NCBI GenBank assembly: GCA_051648405.1 | Contig: JBOFFC010000134.1 | Location: 1-64,000 of the forward strand | Direction of reading: 5' to 3' | Length of the DNA stretch: 64,000 bases | From: JBOFFC01 sp051648405 | GTDB lineage: Bacteria; Planctomycetota; Planctomycetia; Pirellulales; Lacipirellulaceae | Shown here: positions 41,607 through 49,900 of the stretch, one piece after another | How positions within the stretch are numbered: the first letter of the stretch is position 1 | How the letters are laid out: each line of letters starts with the position of its first letter | Made by a program: the position numbers and the translations under genes | Notes under the pieces: generated by a model | The model's database searches: none | Seen by the model: only the letters and a program-made list of their open reading frames with translations | Told to the model about the DNA's origin: nothing

Positions 41607-42776
41607 ATGGCAAGCAGCTCACGCATGTCTCGTCGCGCTTTCACGCTGGTGGAACTGCTGGTGGTGATCGCCATCATCGGGATCCTGGTGGCGATGCTCC
41701 TGCCGGCCGTCCAGTCGGCACGCGAGGCTGCGCGACGCGTGCAGTGCACTAACCAGTTGCGCCAAATCGGGCTCGCGCTGCAGAACCACGTCTCCGCGCT
41801 GAAGGTCTACCCCACCGCCGGCAACACCTTCAACACGTTCATCGAGCAGTACACCTCCGGGGGCACGACCAACCCCGGCACGCCGAACGGCCCCAACAAG
41901 CAGGGGCTCGGCTGGGCCTATCAGATCCTCACCTACCTCGAGGAAGGGGCCATCCGCAGCATCAACCGACAGGTTGAGCTCCGGCAGCAGACGATCCCCG
42001 GCTTCCACTGCCCCTCGCGCCGCAGCCCCGCCAAGCTCCGAGGCGCCAGCGGGGTGACCACCGTCCTGATGGACTACGCCGCCGCCATCCCGTTGGGGAA
42101 CCGGTGTGGCACCGCGTTCCAGCCGGCTAACCCCAACGCGACGTTCGACATCACGAAGACCGTTCCGTGGAACGGACTCGCCTCCTACACCGAAGCCTAC
42201 GCCTCGTTGTGGTGCGGCAACGGCAACAACGGTCATCCGGCCAACCGCAGCTCGACCTACGGTGTGATCACCCGCACCCCCTGGCGTTACCTCAATTGCG
42301 GCGGCGCCGCCTGCACGCCGCCGTCGGCGACGGCGGCCGCCGTCGGGCAGGTCGTCCCGAACATGGCTCGTGCCGTGTCGGATAGCAAGATCACGGACGG
42401 CAACAGCCGGACGATGGTCGTCAGCGAGAAGCTCGTCCGTTCCGACCTCTACGGGGGGAACATGAACGGCGCGGGAGGGGAGTCGTGGTCGGACGACCTC
42501 GGGTGGTCGGACGGGTACGACCCCGACACCGTACGCTTCACGGGGCTCCAGCCACGTTCCGACGGTGACGGGATCTGCTTCGAGCCGGCGACGGCGCGGT
42601 TCTGCACTGGGGCCAGCACGGAGGTCTTCTTCTTCGGCTCCGCCCACCCGGCGGGAGTGAACGCCGTCTACGCCGACGGGTCGGTCCACCAGATCAGCTT
42701 CTCGGTCGACGGCCTCCTGTTCAACGCCCTCGGCACCCGCAACGGCGGCGAAGAGATCGCCGGCGACACGAACTAG
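41607..42776 (+). CDS. DUF1559 domain protein with type IV pilin-like N terminus
   Basis: The 389-residue protein begins with a prepilin/GspG-type leader: MSRRAFTLVELLVVIAIIG with the G/F-T-L-V-E processing motif, a long hydrophobic helix and VQCTNQLRQIGLALQNH, typical of DUF1559. The C-terminal signature H-x9-DG is present: HPAGVNAVYADG, followed by SVHQISFSVDG. These proteins are the most expanded family in planctomycetes and are thought to be pseudopilins or surface components processed by prepilin peptidase. Length is typical. The internal domain (about 90-370) is Asn/Gly-rich. Confidence 0.95.
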   Translation: MASSSRMSRRAFTLVELLVVIAIIGILVAMLLPAVQSAREAARRVQCTNQLRQIGLALQNHVSALKVYPTAGNTFNTFIEQYTSGGTTNPGTPNGPNKQGLGWAYQILTYLEEGAIRSINRQVELRQQTIPGFHCPSRRSPAKLRGASGVTTVLMDYAAAIPLGNRCGTAFQPANPNATFDITKTVPWNGLASYTEAYASLWCGNGNNGHPANRSSTYGVITRTPWRYLNCGGAACTPPSATAAAVGQVVPNMARAVSDSKITDGNSRTMVVSEKLVRSDLYGGNMNGAGGESWSDDLGWSDGYDPDTVRFTGLQPRSDGDGICFEPATARFCTGASTEVFFFGSAHPAGVNAVYADGSVHQISFSVDGLLFNALGTRNGGEEIAGDTN

Positions 42777-42859
42777 GACGCCGGGCGGTGTGTCGGCGGC
42801 GGGGCACGGCTCGGTACAATGGGGACTCCCGTTCCCCAAGCCGAGAAAGGCCCGCTGAC

Positions 42860-43108
42860 ATGGTCAAGGTCGTCATCGACGAAGCCACCCGCGCCAAGCT
42901 GTTCGTGGCGCACACAGAGATTGAACTGGTCAACGAGGCGGGAAAGCCCCTCGGGCGGCTGGCGCCGACCCTCGAGGGCATGCTCGAAGGCTGGGAGCCC
43001 GTCACGCCGGCGCTGTCGGACGAGGAACTCGACCGTCGCGCAGCGGACACCAGCGGACCGACGATGACCACCGAGGAGCTGCTCGCCTACCTGAAGCGAC
43101 CCCGATGA
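42860..43108 (+). CDS. Small antitoxin-like protein
   Basis: An 82-residue acidic protein starting MVKVVIDEATRAKLFVAHTEIELVNEAGKPLG. The V-E-L-V-N-E-G-K-x-LG segment is a beta-hairpin pattern, followed by the helical, acidic tail TALSDEELDRRAADTSGP-like region and TTEELLAYLKR. It overlaps the following gene by four bases (ATGA). The layout (small acidic first gene, coupled basic second gene with a ParE-like end) fits a type II toxin-antitoxin unit common in planctomycetes. I recognise the pattern but no named family. Confidence 0.6.
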   Translation: MVKVVIDEATRAKLFVAHTEIELVNEAGKPLGRLAPTLEGMLEGWEPVTPALSDEELDRRAADTSGPTMTTEELLAYLKRPR

Positions 43109-43377
43109 GCTTCGTCGTCACCTGGGGCCCGCGGCCGCCCGAGGCGCTCGACATCGCAGGGGCGGTCGCCGACAAACCTGGACGCTCGGCGATCGAGTCG
43201 GGTTTGGACGAGGTGCAGCGGCTCCTCAGAACCGACCCACTGCATCACGGCGAGTCGCGGACCGACGACTTCGACCGGGTTGTGGCAGTCCTACCATTGA
43301 CCGCCTTCCACCGGGTTGACGTGCGACTGCGTGCCGTACGTGTCTACTACGCTCGTGTCCATCGGTCGGGCGTATGA
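43105..43377 (+). CDS. Putative ParE/RelE-like toxin
   Basis: A 90-residue protein starting MSFVVTWGPRPPEALDIAG and ending FHRVDVRLRAVRVYYARVHRSGV. The final strand pattern V-R-V-x-Y-x-R, and a preceding VVAVLPLTAF strand after an amphipathic helix, resemble the RelE/ParE mRNase or gyrase-toxin fold. Coupled to the upstream acidic protein by a four-base overlap. Toxicity is inferred only. Confidence 0.55.
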   Translation: MSFVVTWGPRPPEALDIAGAVADKPGRSAIESGLDEVQRLLRTDPLHHGESRTDDFDRVVAVLPLTAFHRVDVRLRAVRVYYARVHRSGV

Positions 43378-43496
43378 CGCCGACTCGTTACGCCGCCGCA
43401 CCTCTGCCGCCACAGCCTCGCTGTTGCTGGTGGCAGACACGACGGGGCTCGACGCCGTCCGGCGCCTCCGCGAGCATGGGCGGCTCGAACGACCAC

Positions 43497-43590
43497 TCTC
43501 GCAAAGCCGCAAAGGCGCAAAGCTGTAGCCTGAGATTCGTCCGCCGGGCGAGCCCTCGCCTTCCTTGGCGTCTTCGCGCCTTTGCGTGAA
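43497..43590. repeat. Inverted-repeat element of the GCGCAAAGG family, upstream of top6A
   Basis: The left arm CTCTCGCAAAGCCGCAAAGG (about 43497-43516) continues CGCAAAG. The right arm, GCGTCTTCGCGCCTTTGCG (about 43568-43586), is its inverted partner. It lies in the 236-base gap before top6A, ending about 24 bases before the ATG. A second, same-orientation element follows the gene (44793-44905). Confidence 0.7.
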
Positions 43591-43613
43591 CCCTTTTGAT
43601 CGACTCCGAAAGA

Positions 43614-44768
43614 ATGGCCAAGAAGAAACCCACCACCGGCGCCGCCCCCAAGAAGCCCGTCGTCCTCTCGCCGCGCGACAAGCGGACGATGGCCGCGCTG
43701 GTGGACCTCGCCGACGGCGTCGTCAAGGCGGCCGCGGGGAAGCGCGACCCGTATATGGACATCCCCAGCCGCACGCTGTCGAACGTCCGCTACTCGGCGC
43801 GGAAGCGGATCCTCGAGATGGGCTCGGGCAAGAACCGCCGCCAACTGTTCGACCTGTCGCAGGCCAAGAGCTACATGCGGACGATGCTCGTCGCCAGCGG
43901 CTGCAAGCGACTGCTGGACGAGGGGAAGACGACGAGTCTCCGGGGTCTGTTCTACATGCTGAAGCACACGATCGAGGGCTCGAAGGAGAACACCTTCGAC
44001 GACCAGAACGAGTGCGACACGATCATCGAGGACACCGAAGTCCTCTTGAGCAGCATCCGCGAGGAGCTGCACCTGTACGCCGAGAACCGGGGGGCGATGG
44101 TCGGCGCCATCTCGTTCACTGACAAGGGGGACGAGATCAACTGCGCGAGGATGGGATCGGGGGGCTACGCGATCCCGTCGATCGTCGAGCCCGACATCAT
44201 CGAGCTCGACAAGAAGAAGTGCAGCGCCGACTTCATCCTGCACGTCGAGAAGGGGACCGTCTGGCAGCGCTTCAACGAAGACCGCTTCTGGGAGAAGCAC
44301 AACTGCATCCTTACGCACGGCTCGGGCCAACCTCCGCGCGGCGTGCGGCGGATGCTCTATCGGCTGCACAACGAGCTGAGCCTGCCGATCTACTGCGTGC
44401 TCGACAACGACCCGTGGGGGTACTACATCTACAGCGTCATCAAGCAGGGCTCGATCAACCTTGCGTACGAGTCGCAGCGGATGGCGATCCCCGAGGCCAA
44501 GTACCTCGGCCTGCGGAGCATCGACTACGACCGCTGCCAGTTGAGTGAAGGGGTCAAGATTGCCCTCTCCGACACCGACCGCAAGCGCGCCAAGCAGGTC
44601 GCCAAGTACCCCTGGTTCGAGAAGAAGCCGAAGTGGCAGGCCGAGATCCAGCGGATGATCAAGAACGACTTCAAGCTCGAGGTCGAATCGCTGATCTCCA
44701 AGGACATCAGCTACGTGACCGAGGTCTACGTGCCGGAACGGCTCGAGGCGCAGGACTGGCTGGACTGA
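43614..44768 (+). CDS. top6A: DNA topoisomerase VI subunit A (Spo11-like)
   Basis: Top6A is the DNA-cleaving half of topoisomerase VI and the homologue of Spo11. The 384 residues contain a winged helix with the catalytic Tyr114 in SLRGLFYMLKH. The usual acidic residue after the Arg (R-D/E-x-x-Y) is Gly here. The Toprim domain has FILHVEKGTVWQRF (E212), THGSGQPPRGVRRM and CVLDNDPWGYYIYS with the D264-x-D266 metal pair, then SINLAYESQRMAIPEAKYLG, a family hallmark. ATG 43614 is preferred over TTG 43596. It probably acts with Top6B (38705-40696) to relax or decatenate DNA. Confidence 0.95.
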   Translation: MAKKKPTTGAAPKKPVVLSPRDKRTMAALVDLADGVVKAAAGKRDPYMDIPSRTLSNVRYSARKRILEMGSGKNRRQLFDLSQAKSYMRTMLVASGCKRLLDEGKTTSLRGLFYMLKHTIEGSKENTFDDQNECDTIIEDTEVLLSSIREELHLYAENRGAMVGAISFTDKGDEINCARMGSGGYAIPSIVEPDIIELDKKKCSADFILHVEKGTVWQRFNEDRFWEKHNCILTHGSGQPPRGVRRMLYRLHNELSLPIYCVLDNDPWGYYIYSVIKQGSINLAYESQRMAIPEAKYLGLRSIDYDRCQLSEGVKIALSDTDRKRAKQVAKYPWFEKKPKWQAEIQRMIKNDFKLEVESLISKDISYVTEVYVPERLEAQDWLD

Positions 44769-44792
44769 GCTGGCTGAGTCCAATCGGCAACT

Positions 44793-44905
44793 CTCGCAAA
44801 GGCGCGAAGGCGCAAAGAACGCGCGGGGGAGATGCAGGCCACGCGTGCTGGGCTCGCCCCGCCGCTTTGCGCGTCCTCTGCGTCTTTGCGGCTTTGCGTG
44901 CCGCT
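44793..44905. repeat. Inverted-repeat element of the GCGCAAAGG family, downstream of top6A
   Basis: The left arm CTCTCGCAAAGGCGCGAAGG and the right arm CTCTGCGTCTTTGCGGCTTT are inverted, degenerate copies. The left arm of this element and that of the upstream one (43497-43590) have the same orientation, so the top6A gene lies between two directly oriented copies of a hairpin element. Confidence 0.7.
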
Positions 44906-44945
44906 TCGTTCGGCTGGAGACCGCCGCGCAAGCCATCGTGATGCC

Positions 44946-44973
44946 TTGACATCACTCTAGGTGATGCTATGAT
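44946..44973 (+). promoter_or_regulatory. Promoter and operator of the first vapBC module
   Basis: TTGACA (44946-44951) and TATGAT (44968-44973) are spaced 16 bases, a near-consensus sigma-70 promoter. Between them sits the perfect inverted repeat CATCAC-TCTAG-GTGATG (44950-44966), a likely binding site for the antitoxin. The -10 box ends six bases before the ATG at 44980, so the message is probably leaderless. Confidence 0.75.
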
Positions 44974-44979
44974 GCACGC

Positions 44980-45270
44980 ATGAGGACCACCGTGCGCATC
45001 GACGACGACCTGCTCGCCGAGCTCAAGAAGCGTGCCGGGGGTGACTCGCTCACCCGCGTGCTGAACGAGACGATCCGCCGCGGCATCGCCTCCGACGACG
45101 GCGAACGCGAGCGGAAGATCCGGGAGTACCGCGAGACGACCTACGACATGGGAGAGCCGCTCATCGACCTGACGAAGGCTTTGGCGCTGTCGTTCGCGCT
45201 TGACGACGAGAAGGTGATCCGGCTGATGGGAGGCGCTCCGGCCGACGCCCAGCGCAACGAGGCGGGCTAA
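44980..45270 (+). CDS. VapB-like antitoxin
   Basis: The 96-residue protein begins MRTTVRIDDDLLAELKKRAG, the ribbon-helix-helix pattern of VapB antitoxins (TTVRIDDDLL strand, then LTRVLNETIRRGI helix). The C-terminal part (YRETTYDMGEPLIDLTKALAL) is probably the segment that blocks the toxin. The stop codon overlaps the toxin start by one base (TAATG). It probably represses its own promoter at the inverted repeat 44950-44966. Confidence 0.85.
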   Translation: MRTTVRIDDDLLAELKKRAGGDSLTRVLNETIRRGIASDDGERERKIREYRETTYDMGEPLIDLTKALALSFALDDEKVIRLMGGAPADAQRNEAG

Positions 45271-45704
45271 TGGTTGTCGTCGATGTCAACGTGTTGGTCA
45301 ACTTGGTCAACGAGGCGGCGCCGAACCACCGCGGGACGTTCGAGTGGTGGACACGGACGCTCAAGGCGGGGCCAACGATCGGGCTCCCTTGGATCTCTCT
45401 TGTCGGGTTCCTGCGGATCGCCACGCACCTGCGAATTCTACCCCAACCGCTCTCTCCGAAGCGGGCGGTCGCCAAGGTCGATGGCTGGCTCCGACACCCC
45501 AATACGCGGCTCGTCGGCGAGACCGCAGAGCACTTCCGCATCCTCGGCGACTTGCTGCTCGAAAGCGGCAAGGCCGGCGAAATCTTGCCCGACGCGCACC
45601 TCGCCGCGATCGCGATCGGCAACGGCGCCCAACTCGCTTCGTGCGACACCGACTTCGCGCGGTTCAGGAAGCTCCGCTGGCTGAACCCGCTCGACGCGGT
45701 CTGA
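45270..45704 (+). CDS. VapC-like PIN domain toxin
   Basis: A 144-residue PIN domain RNase: MVVVDVNVLVNLVN with the first Asp (residue 5), the central Glu/Asp at LPDAHLAAIAIGNGAQL, and the final ASCDTDFARF motif giving the second Asp pair. PIN toxins cleave tRNA or rRNA with a metal ion held by these acids. It is translationally coupled to its antitoxin gene. It converges on the second vapBC module, whose vapC ends eight bases away. Confidence 0.88.
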   Translation: MVVVDVNVLVNLVNEAAPNHRGTFEWWTRTLKAGPTIGLPWISLVGFLRIATHLRILPQPLSPKRAVAKVDGWLRHPNTRLVGETAEHFRILGDLLLESGKAGEILPDAHLAAIAIGNGAQLASCDTDFARFRKLRWLNPLDAV

Positions 45705-45711
45705 AGAAGAC

Positions 45712-46134
45712 TCAACGCGGGTCGAGCACCAGGTCGAACGCTCGGTTCTTCCCCCAGCGATAGAAGCCGAAATCGCTGTCCAGCGTCGCTATGCGACCCG
45801 TCCGCAGCTCGGACGCGAGATCGACCAGGCAAGCGTCGGCGAGGCTCATCGGGCGGTCGTCGTACTTCCGCATCAAGGTCGAGACCGCGTTGGCACGGTC
45901 GGCCAAGCGGAGCGGCGCCCGGTAGAAGCCCTGCGCCACCCCTTCGAGCAGGTCGTACACCGCAGCGCCGAGCCCCGCACGTTGCAGCAGAAAGCTCGCC
46001 TCGGTCAGCACCGGCTCGCAGGTAACGAGGTCGTTCGACAACGACGTGAGCGCGTCGGCAGCGACGGCGTGGCGCGGGGACGAGCGATCCATCGCCGCGA
46101 CGATCGCGCCCGTATCGACGAGCAGCAGCGTCAC
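45712..46134 (-). CDS. VapC-like PIN domain protein, second module
   Basis: The 140-residue protein starts at GTG with LLLVDTGAIVAAMD (first Asp) and carries the conserved acidic residues in EPVLTEASFLL, SLADACLVDLASEL and TLDSDFGFYRWG. It is a PIN nuclease toxin like the convergent neighbour but of a different subgroup. Its start overlaps the antitoxin stop by four bases (GTGA). Only eight bases separate the ends of the two toxin genes, so their transcripts would converge. Confidence 0.87.
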   Translation of the reverse strand: MTLLLVDTGAIVAAMDRSSPRHAVAADALTSLSNDLVTCEPVLTEASFLLQRAGLGAAVYDLLEGVAQGFYRAPLRLADRANAVSTLMRKYDDRPMSLADACLVDLASELRTGRIATLDSDFGFYRWGKNRAFDLVLDPR

Positions 46135-46358
46135 GAACCGAACCCTTCGAGGTGCGCTGGGTTGGTCGCCAGGTCGTCGATCCCCGACGCGTGCGCTCCG
46201 ACCCCCGGCAGTCGCCTCTTACCGGCGTCGCTCTCGCTGGTCAGGGCCTGAATCCCACGACGGACAACGTCGGACGCGCTCCAGCCGTGCCGCCTGCGCA
46301 GTTCGGCAAGCAGCGCCGCCGTTTCGTCGTCGAGCCTCGCTTGAACGGTGTGGATCAT
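46131..46358 (-). CDS. Ribbon-helix-helix antitoxin, second module
   Basis: A 75-residue protein starting MIHTVQARLDDETAALLAELRRRHGWSASDVVRRGI in outline: a beta strand then two helices of the RHH DNA-binding fold. The tail SGIDDLATNPAHLEGFGS is a flexible toxin-binding region. It is translated just before the PIN toxin. A promoter with an overlapping inverted repeat lies upstream (46382-46428). Confidence 0.82.
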   Translation of the reverse strand: MIHTVQARLDDETAALLAELRRRHGWSASDVVRRGIQALTSESDAGKRRLPGVGAHASGIDDLATNPAHLEGFGS

Positions 46359-46381
46359 CGGTTTCGGTCTGCTCTGCGACG

Positions 46382-46428
46382 TGTATTACTGACCACACAA
46401 TCGTAGTACACGCCCGAGTGCTGTCAAC
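46382..46428 (-). promoter_or_regulatory. Promoter and operator of the second vapBC module
   Basis: On the minus strand TTGACA (46428-46423) and TACGAT (46406-46401) are spaced 16 bases. The inverted repeat GTGTACTAC and GTAATACAC (46382-46390 and 46404-46412 on the plus strand, one mismatch) overlaps the -10 box and start site, a typical autorepressed layout. Confidence 0.7.
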
Positions 46429-46445
46429 CAAGCGCCGCCGACTCC

Positions 46446-46808
46446 CTACCCGAACAGCACGATCACCCCCACCGCGGCCGCTCCCAGCGACACGACGAGC
46501 ACCGCGCCGCTCGCCATGTCGAGCGCGTCGCGGACCGCCGGGTGGACCTCGGTCGTGACGGCCGACGAGAGGCGTTCGATCGCCGAGTTCAAGAGCTCGG
46601 CCCCCAGCACCATCGCGACGCACAGCACGAGCATCGCGAAGCTCAGCTTGCCGACCCCCCAGGCCAGCCCCAGGCAGAGGACGGCGATCGCGGCTGGGAC
46701 ATGGACGGCGAAGCTGTCTTCTTCGGTCACCGCGACCGCGACCCCGCGGAGGGCGCACGCGAACTTGCGCAACCAGCGGGAGAGCAGCGATCGGGAGTCC
46801 GACGGCAT
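46446..46808 (-). CDS. dgkA: Diacylglycerol kinase DgkA
   Basis: The 120-residue inner-membrane protein has three helices. GAELLNSAIERL and HPAVRDALDMASGAVLVV carry the E-x-x-NTAIE and K/R-D-x-ASAAV pattern of DgkA, and AVTEEDSFAVHVPAA has the N-terminal E-x-N/S-x-R/H region. DgkA phosphorylates diacylglycerol or, in other bacteria, undecaprenol. In DgkA the key Glu residues coordinate Mg-ATP. ATG 46808 was chosen; the frame extends upstream without family similarity. Length is normal. Confidence 0.92.
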   Translation of the reverse strand: MPSDSRSLLSRWLRKFACALRGVAVAVTEEDSFAVHVPAAIAVLCLGLAWGVGKLSFAMLVLCVAMVLGAELLNSAIERLSSAVTTEVHPAVRDALDMASGAVLVVSLGAAAVGVIVLFG

Positions 46809-46891
46809 TTCATCTCTCGGGGAATGATCAGCTACAGACCACTGTCTCTCGCAACGACGCATAGGAACGCCCGTCAATCGGTCGCCGCACC

Positions 46892-46930
46892 CCGTCTCTA
46901 CCATCTACCATCTGTCCTCTCGCCTCTCCA
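46892..46930. repeat. Solo arm of the GAGAGG/CCTCTC family
   Basis: CCCGTCTCTACCATCTACCA followed by TCTGTCCTCTCGCCTCTCC. It ends exactly at the stop of the LptD-like gene and relates to the inverted pair upstream of thiS. No second arm is seen nearby. Confidence 0.6.
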
Positions 46931-49900
46931 TCATTCTATCCCAAAGGCCCCCGCGGGGGGGACGTCGATGCCGGTGCGTCGCGTTAGGTTCGTCTTCGGA
47001 AGGAACCGCGGCTCGAGCAGGAAGCTCAACCCGACGTTGTCTTTCGACTCGTCGACGTTCGCCCCTAAGGTGAAGAGCAGCGACTCGCCGATGTGGCTCA
47101 GCGAGAACGCCTGGCCGATGTTGCCGCCGTCGCCGAAGTCGACCACGGCGCTCGCCGAGGCGATCCACTTCGGTCCGAGCCGGTAATTGAACCGCCCGGT
47201 GACGAGGTCCGACTCGAACGGGCCGGCGATCGAGCGGTAGCCGACGTAAAAGTTGCCGCGCGCCGGGCGGTTCACGCTCACGCCGGCCGAGAACGTCCGC
47301 AGTCCGTCGTCGAAGAGATCGACGAACCCGTCGGAGAGGAACGTGAGGCGGTCCCCCAGGTGCCAGGCGAGGTCGTAGTCGGCGAGGCCGACGTTCTCCC
47401 CCAGGTTGTCGTCGGGGCTCGGGAAGAGGCTCACGTTGGTGTCGAGCGTCAGCCAGTCGATGACGCGTTCTTGGCCCGGCGCGCCGCGCTTGGTCTGCAG
47501 GCGGTTGCGCATCCCCAGCCGGGCGACGCGCTGGTCATCGACGAGCTCGGTCACCGGCGAGGCGACCCACCCCTGCTGGCCGCTGCGGATCAGGTAGAAC
47601 CGCGGGTCCTGCTGGGCCGGGATCCCGGTGAAGAACAGCCGGCGGCGGATCTCCTCCAGGGCGTTGTCCTCGATCGGGTCGTACAGCGGCAGGTCTTCGT
47701 AGTTTTGCGACGAGTCGGTGTAGGACACTTCGGCGTCGTACACCACCTTGTGGGCGAGGCCGTTGAGGTTGAACAGCGGGTCGCGGACGTTGGGGTTTAC
47801 GGCCCACATCGGCAGGCTCGCGCGGACCCCCGTGTGGACGTACGCCCGTTGCACGTCGTCGCCCGTCAGGTCGGCGCCCCAGTGCGCGACCTCCCCGAGC
47901 ACGTACGGCACGACCTTCACCGGCACGGCCTGCCCGGCGAAGTCGAGCGGCAGGTCGAACTCGTGGCGGGTGGAGAATCGCTCCCCTTCGACGGCCGCCT
48001 CCCACGGGAAGGGGGCGAACTGACCGGCGAGCGTGGCGTTGGTCGGGGTCGAGGCCGGATTCAGGTCGGAGTAAGCCCCCTTCGAGTGGGCGAACCACGT
48101 CATCGACTCGTCGAAGACGTCCTGCCCCATCAGCCAGTGATCGACTCGCGGCAACTCCTGCGTCTCGGTGAAGAAGTCGTTGAGCTTGGCGTTGGCTTCG
48201 ATCGTGATCGACTGGTTGTCGAACCGCCGCCGGAACCGCGCGCCGGTCGGCTGGTCGCCGCGCTCGTCCCACTCCTGCTCGTAGTACTGTTCGAGGAACG
48301 TCCGGTCCGAGACCCACCCGACCTCGCCCTGCGCCTCCCAGCCGTCGAGCAGACCCCCCGTCACCTGTTGTCGGTGGTTCCAATAGGCGCGGCCGCGGAA
48401 GCTTTGCTCGGGGACGATATTGCGACGCCCGAACCCGAGGTTGTCGTTGCCGTTCTCGTCGATGAACCAGAGGTCGGTGCTGCCGAACGCCGGCCCCTCG
48501 AACCCGGCGAACTCGTTGACGTTGTACTCGTAGACCGTGCCGTACCCGAGGCCGCGTTCGCTCAGGTAGTCGATCCCGACGGTCCAGTCGGTCCCCGGCG
48601 GCGAGGGGCGCCCGAGCAACTGGTAGACGTCGAAGTCGGCCAGCACCTGCGTGCCGAAGATCGAGTCGTTGCGGATGCGGAAGTCGCGGATGTAGAACGC
48701 CGGCTCGGTGAGGTCGGTGGCGATCGTCGGCCAGTACAGCACCGGCAGACGGTCGAGGAACACGCGGTTCCCCTCGCTGGTCGCGAGCTGCTTGCGGTCG
48801 ATCTGCGGCGCCCCCGTGAACGGGTCGGTCGCCGGCTGTCCCGTCGCCGGGTCGATCAGTTGCGCTTGGTAGTCCTCGAACGTGATCGTGTCGCTGCGCA
48901 GGCTGTAGCCCGGCTCCTCGATGCGGCTGGTTGTGAACAGCGCCTTGTCGGCGACGAAGCGCGACTCGTCGAGCTGGCGGATCGATTCGGCCTTCAGCCG
49001 CACCAAGCCCCGGTACTGGTAGTTGCCGGTCTGCGGCAGCGGCGTGAGCAGCTCGGCGTCGAGGATCACGCCGGTCTGCCGCCGCGCGTCGTAGTACATC
49101 CGCTCGGCGTAGATCGTCCGTTCCCCTTGGCGAAGAACGATGTTCCCTTCGAGGTAGAACTCGAGCGGCTTGTCTCCTGATTGCGAGAACTGGGTCCCCG
49201 ACACGCCGCCGCGGGTCCAGATGACCGCCCGGTCGGTCTCGATCTCGACGCGATCGACCGCCCCTCCGGGCCCGGCGATGCCGGTCGGGAGCGCCGCCCC
49301 CTGGACCCCCGTGATCACGACCCGCACCCCGCCCGACAAGACGGCGACGTCCTCCCCGGTGGGGCTCGTCAGCACCTCGGCCTGGAGGCCGGCGCCCATC
49401 CGCGGCGCGACCTCGACGGTCCGGAACGTCACGCGGTTGGGGGGCTCGGCCGCGCCGGGCGTCGGCGCCAGGGTGGACCCAAACGACGGCGCGGTGATCG
49501 GCGCACCGGTAAACGGCGAGACGTACTGCGCGGCGGTGAGAGCCTGTTCGGTCGTCGATCGCGGCGATTCGCCGAGGGGCTTCAGCTCTCGATCGTCGAG
49601 GCCGAAGTCGTCGAAGCCGGCGGTTAGGACCGAAGCGGTCGGCGGCGTCGGACCGCTCACGGGGTCCGTGGCGATCTCGGCGCCGCGCCGTGCGAGGCCC
49701 CGCGCATACGCCCCGGGCTTCGTCGCGGGCTCTGCCGAGGGTGTCGGCGTGCGCCACTCGACACCGCCGATAGTCCGCAGCTTCCCGTACCAATGGGGCG
49801 CTTGCTGCCGCGCTTGAGGGATCGACTGAGGGTTGCGCGCCGCCGAGGGCTCGTCGTAGAGCTCGATCCGAACCGGCTTGTCGCGCGCCCCTTCGACGTA

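Noticed and set aside
47093..49180. 695-codon plus-strand open frame
   Set aside because: Antisense to the LptD-like gene; Val/Arg/Glu-rich shadow.
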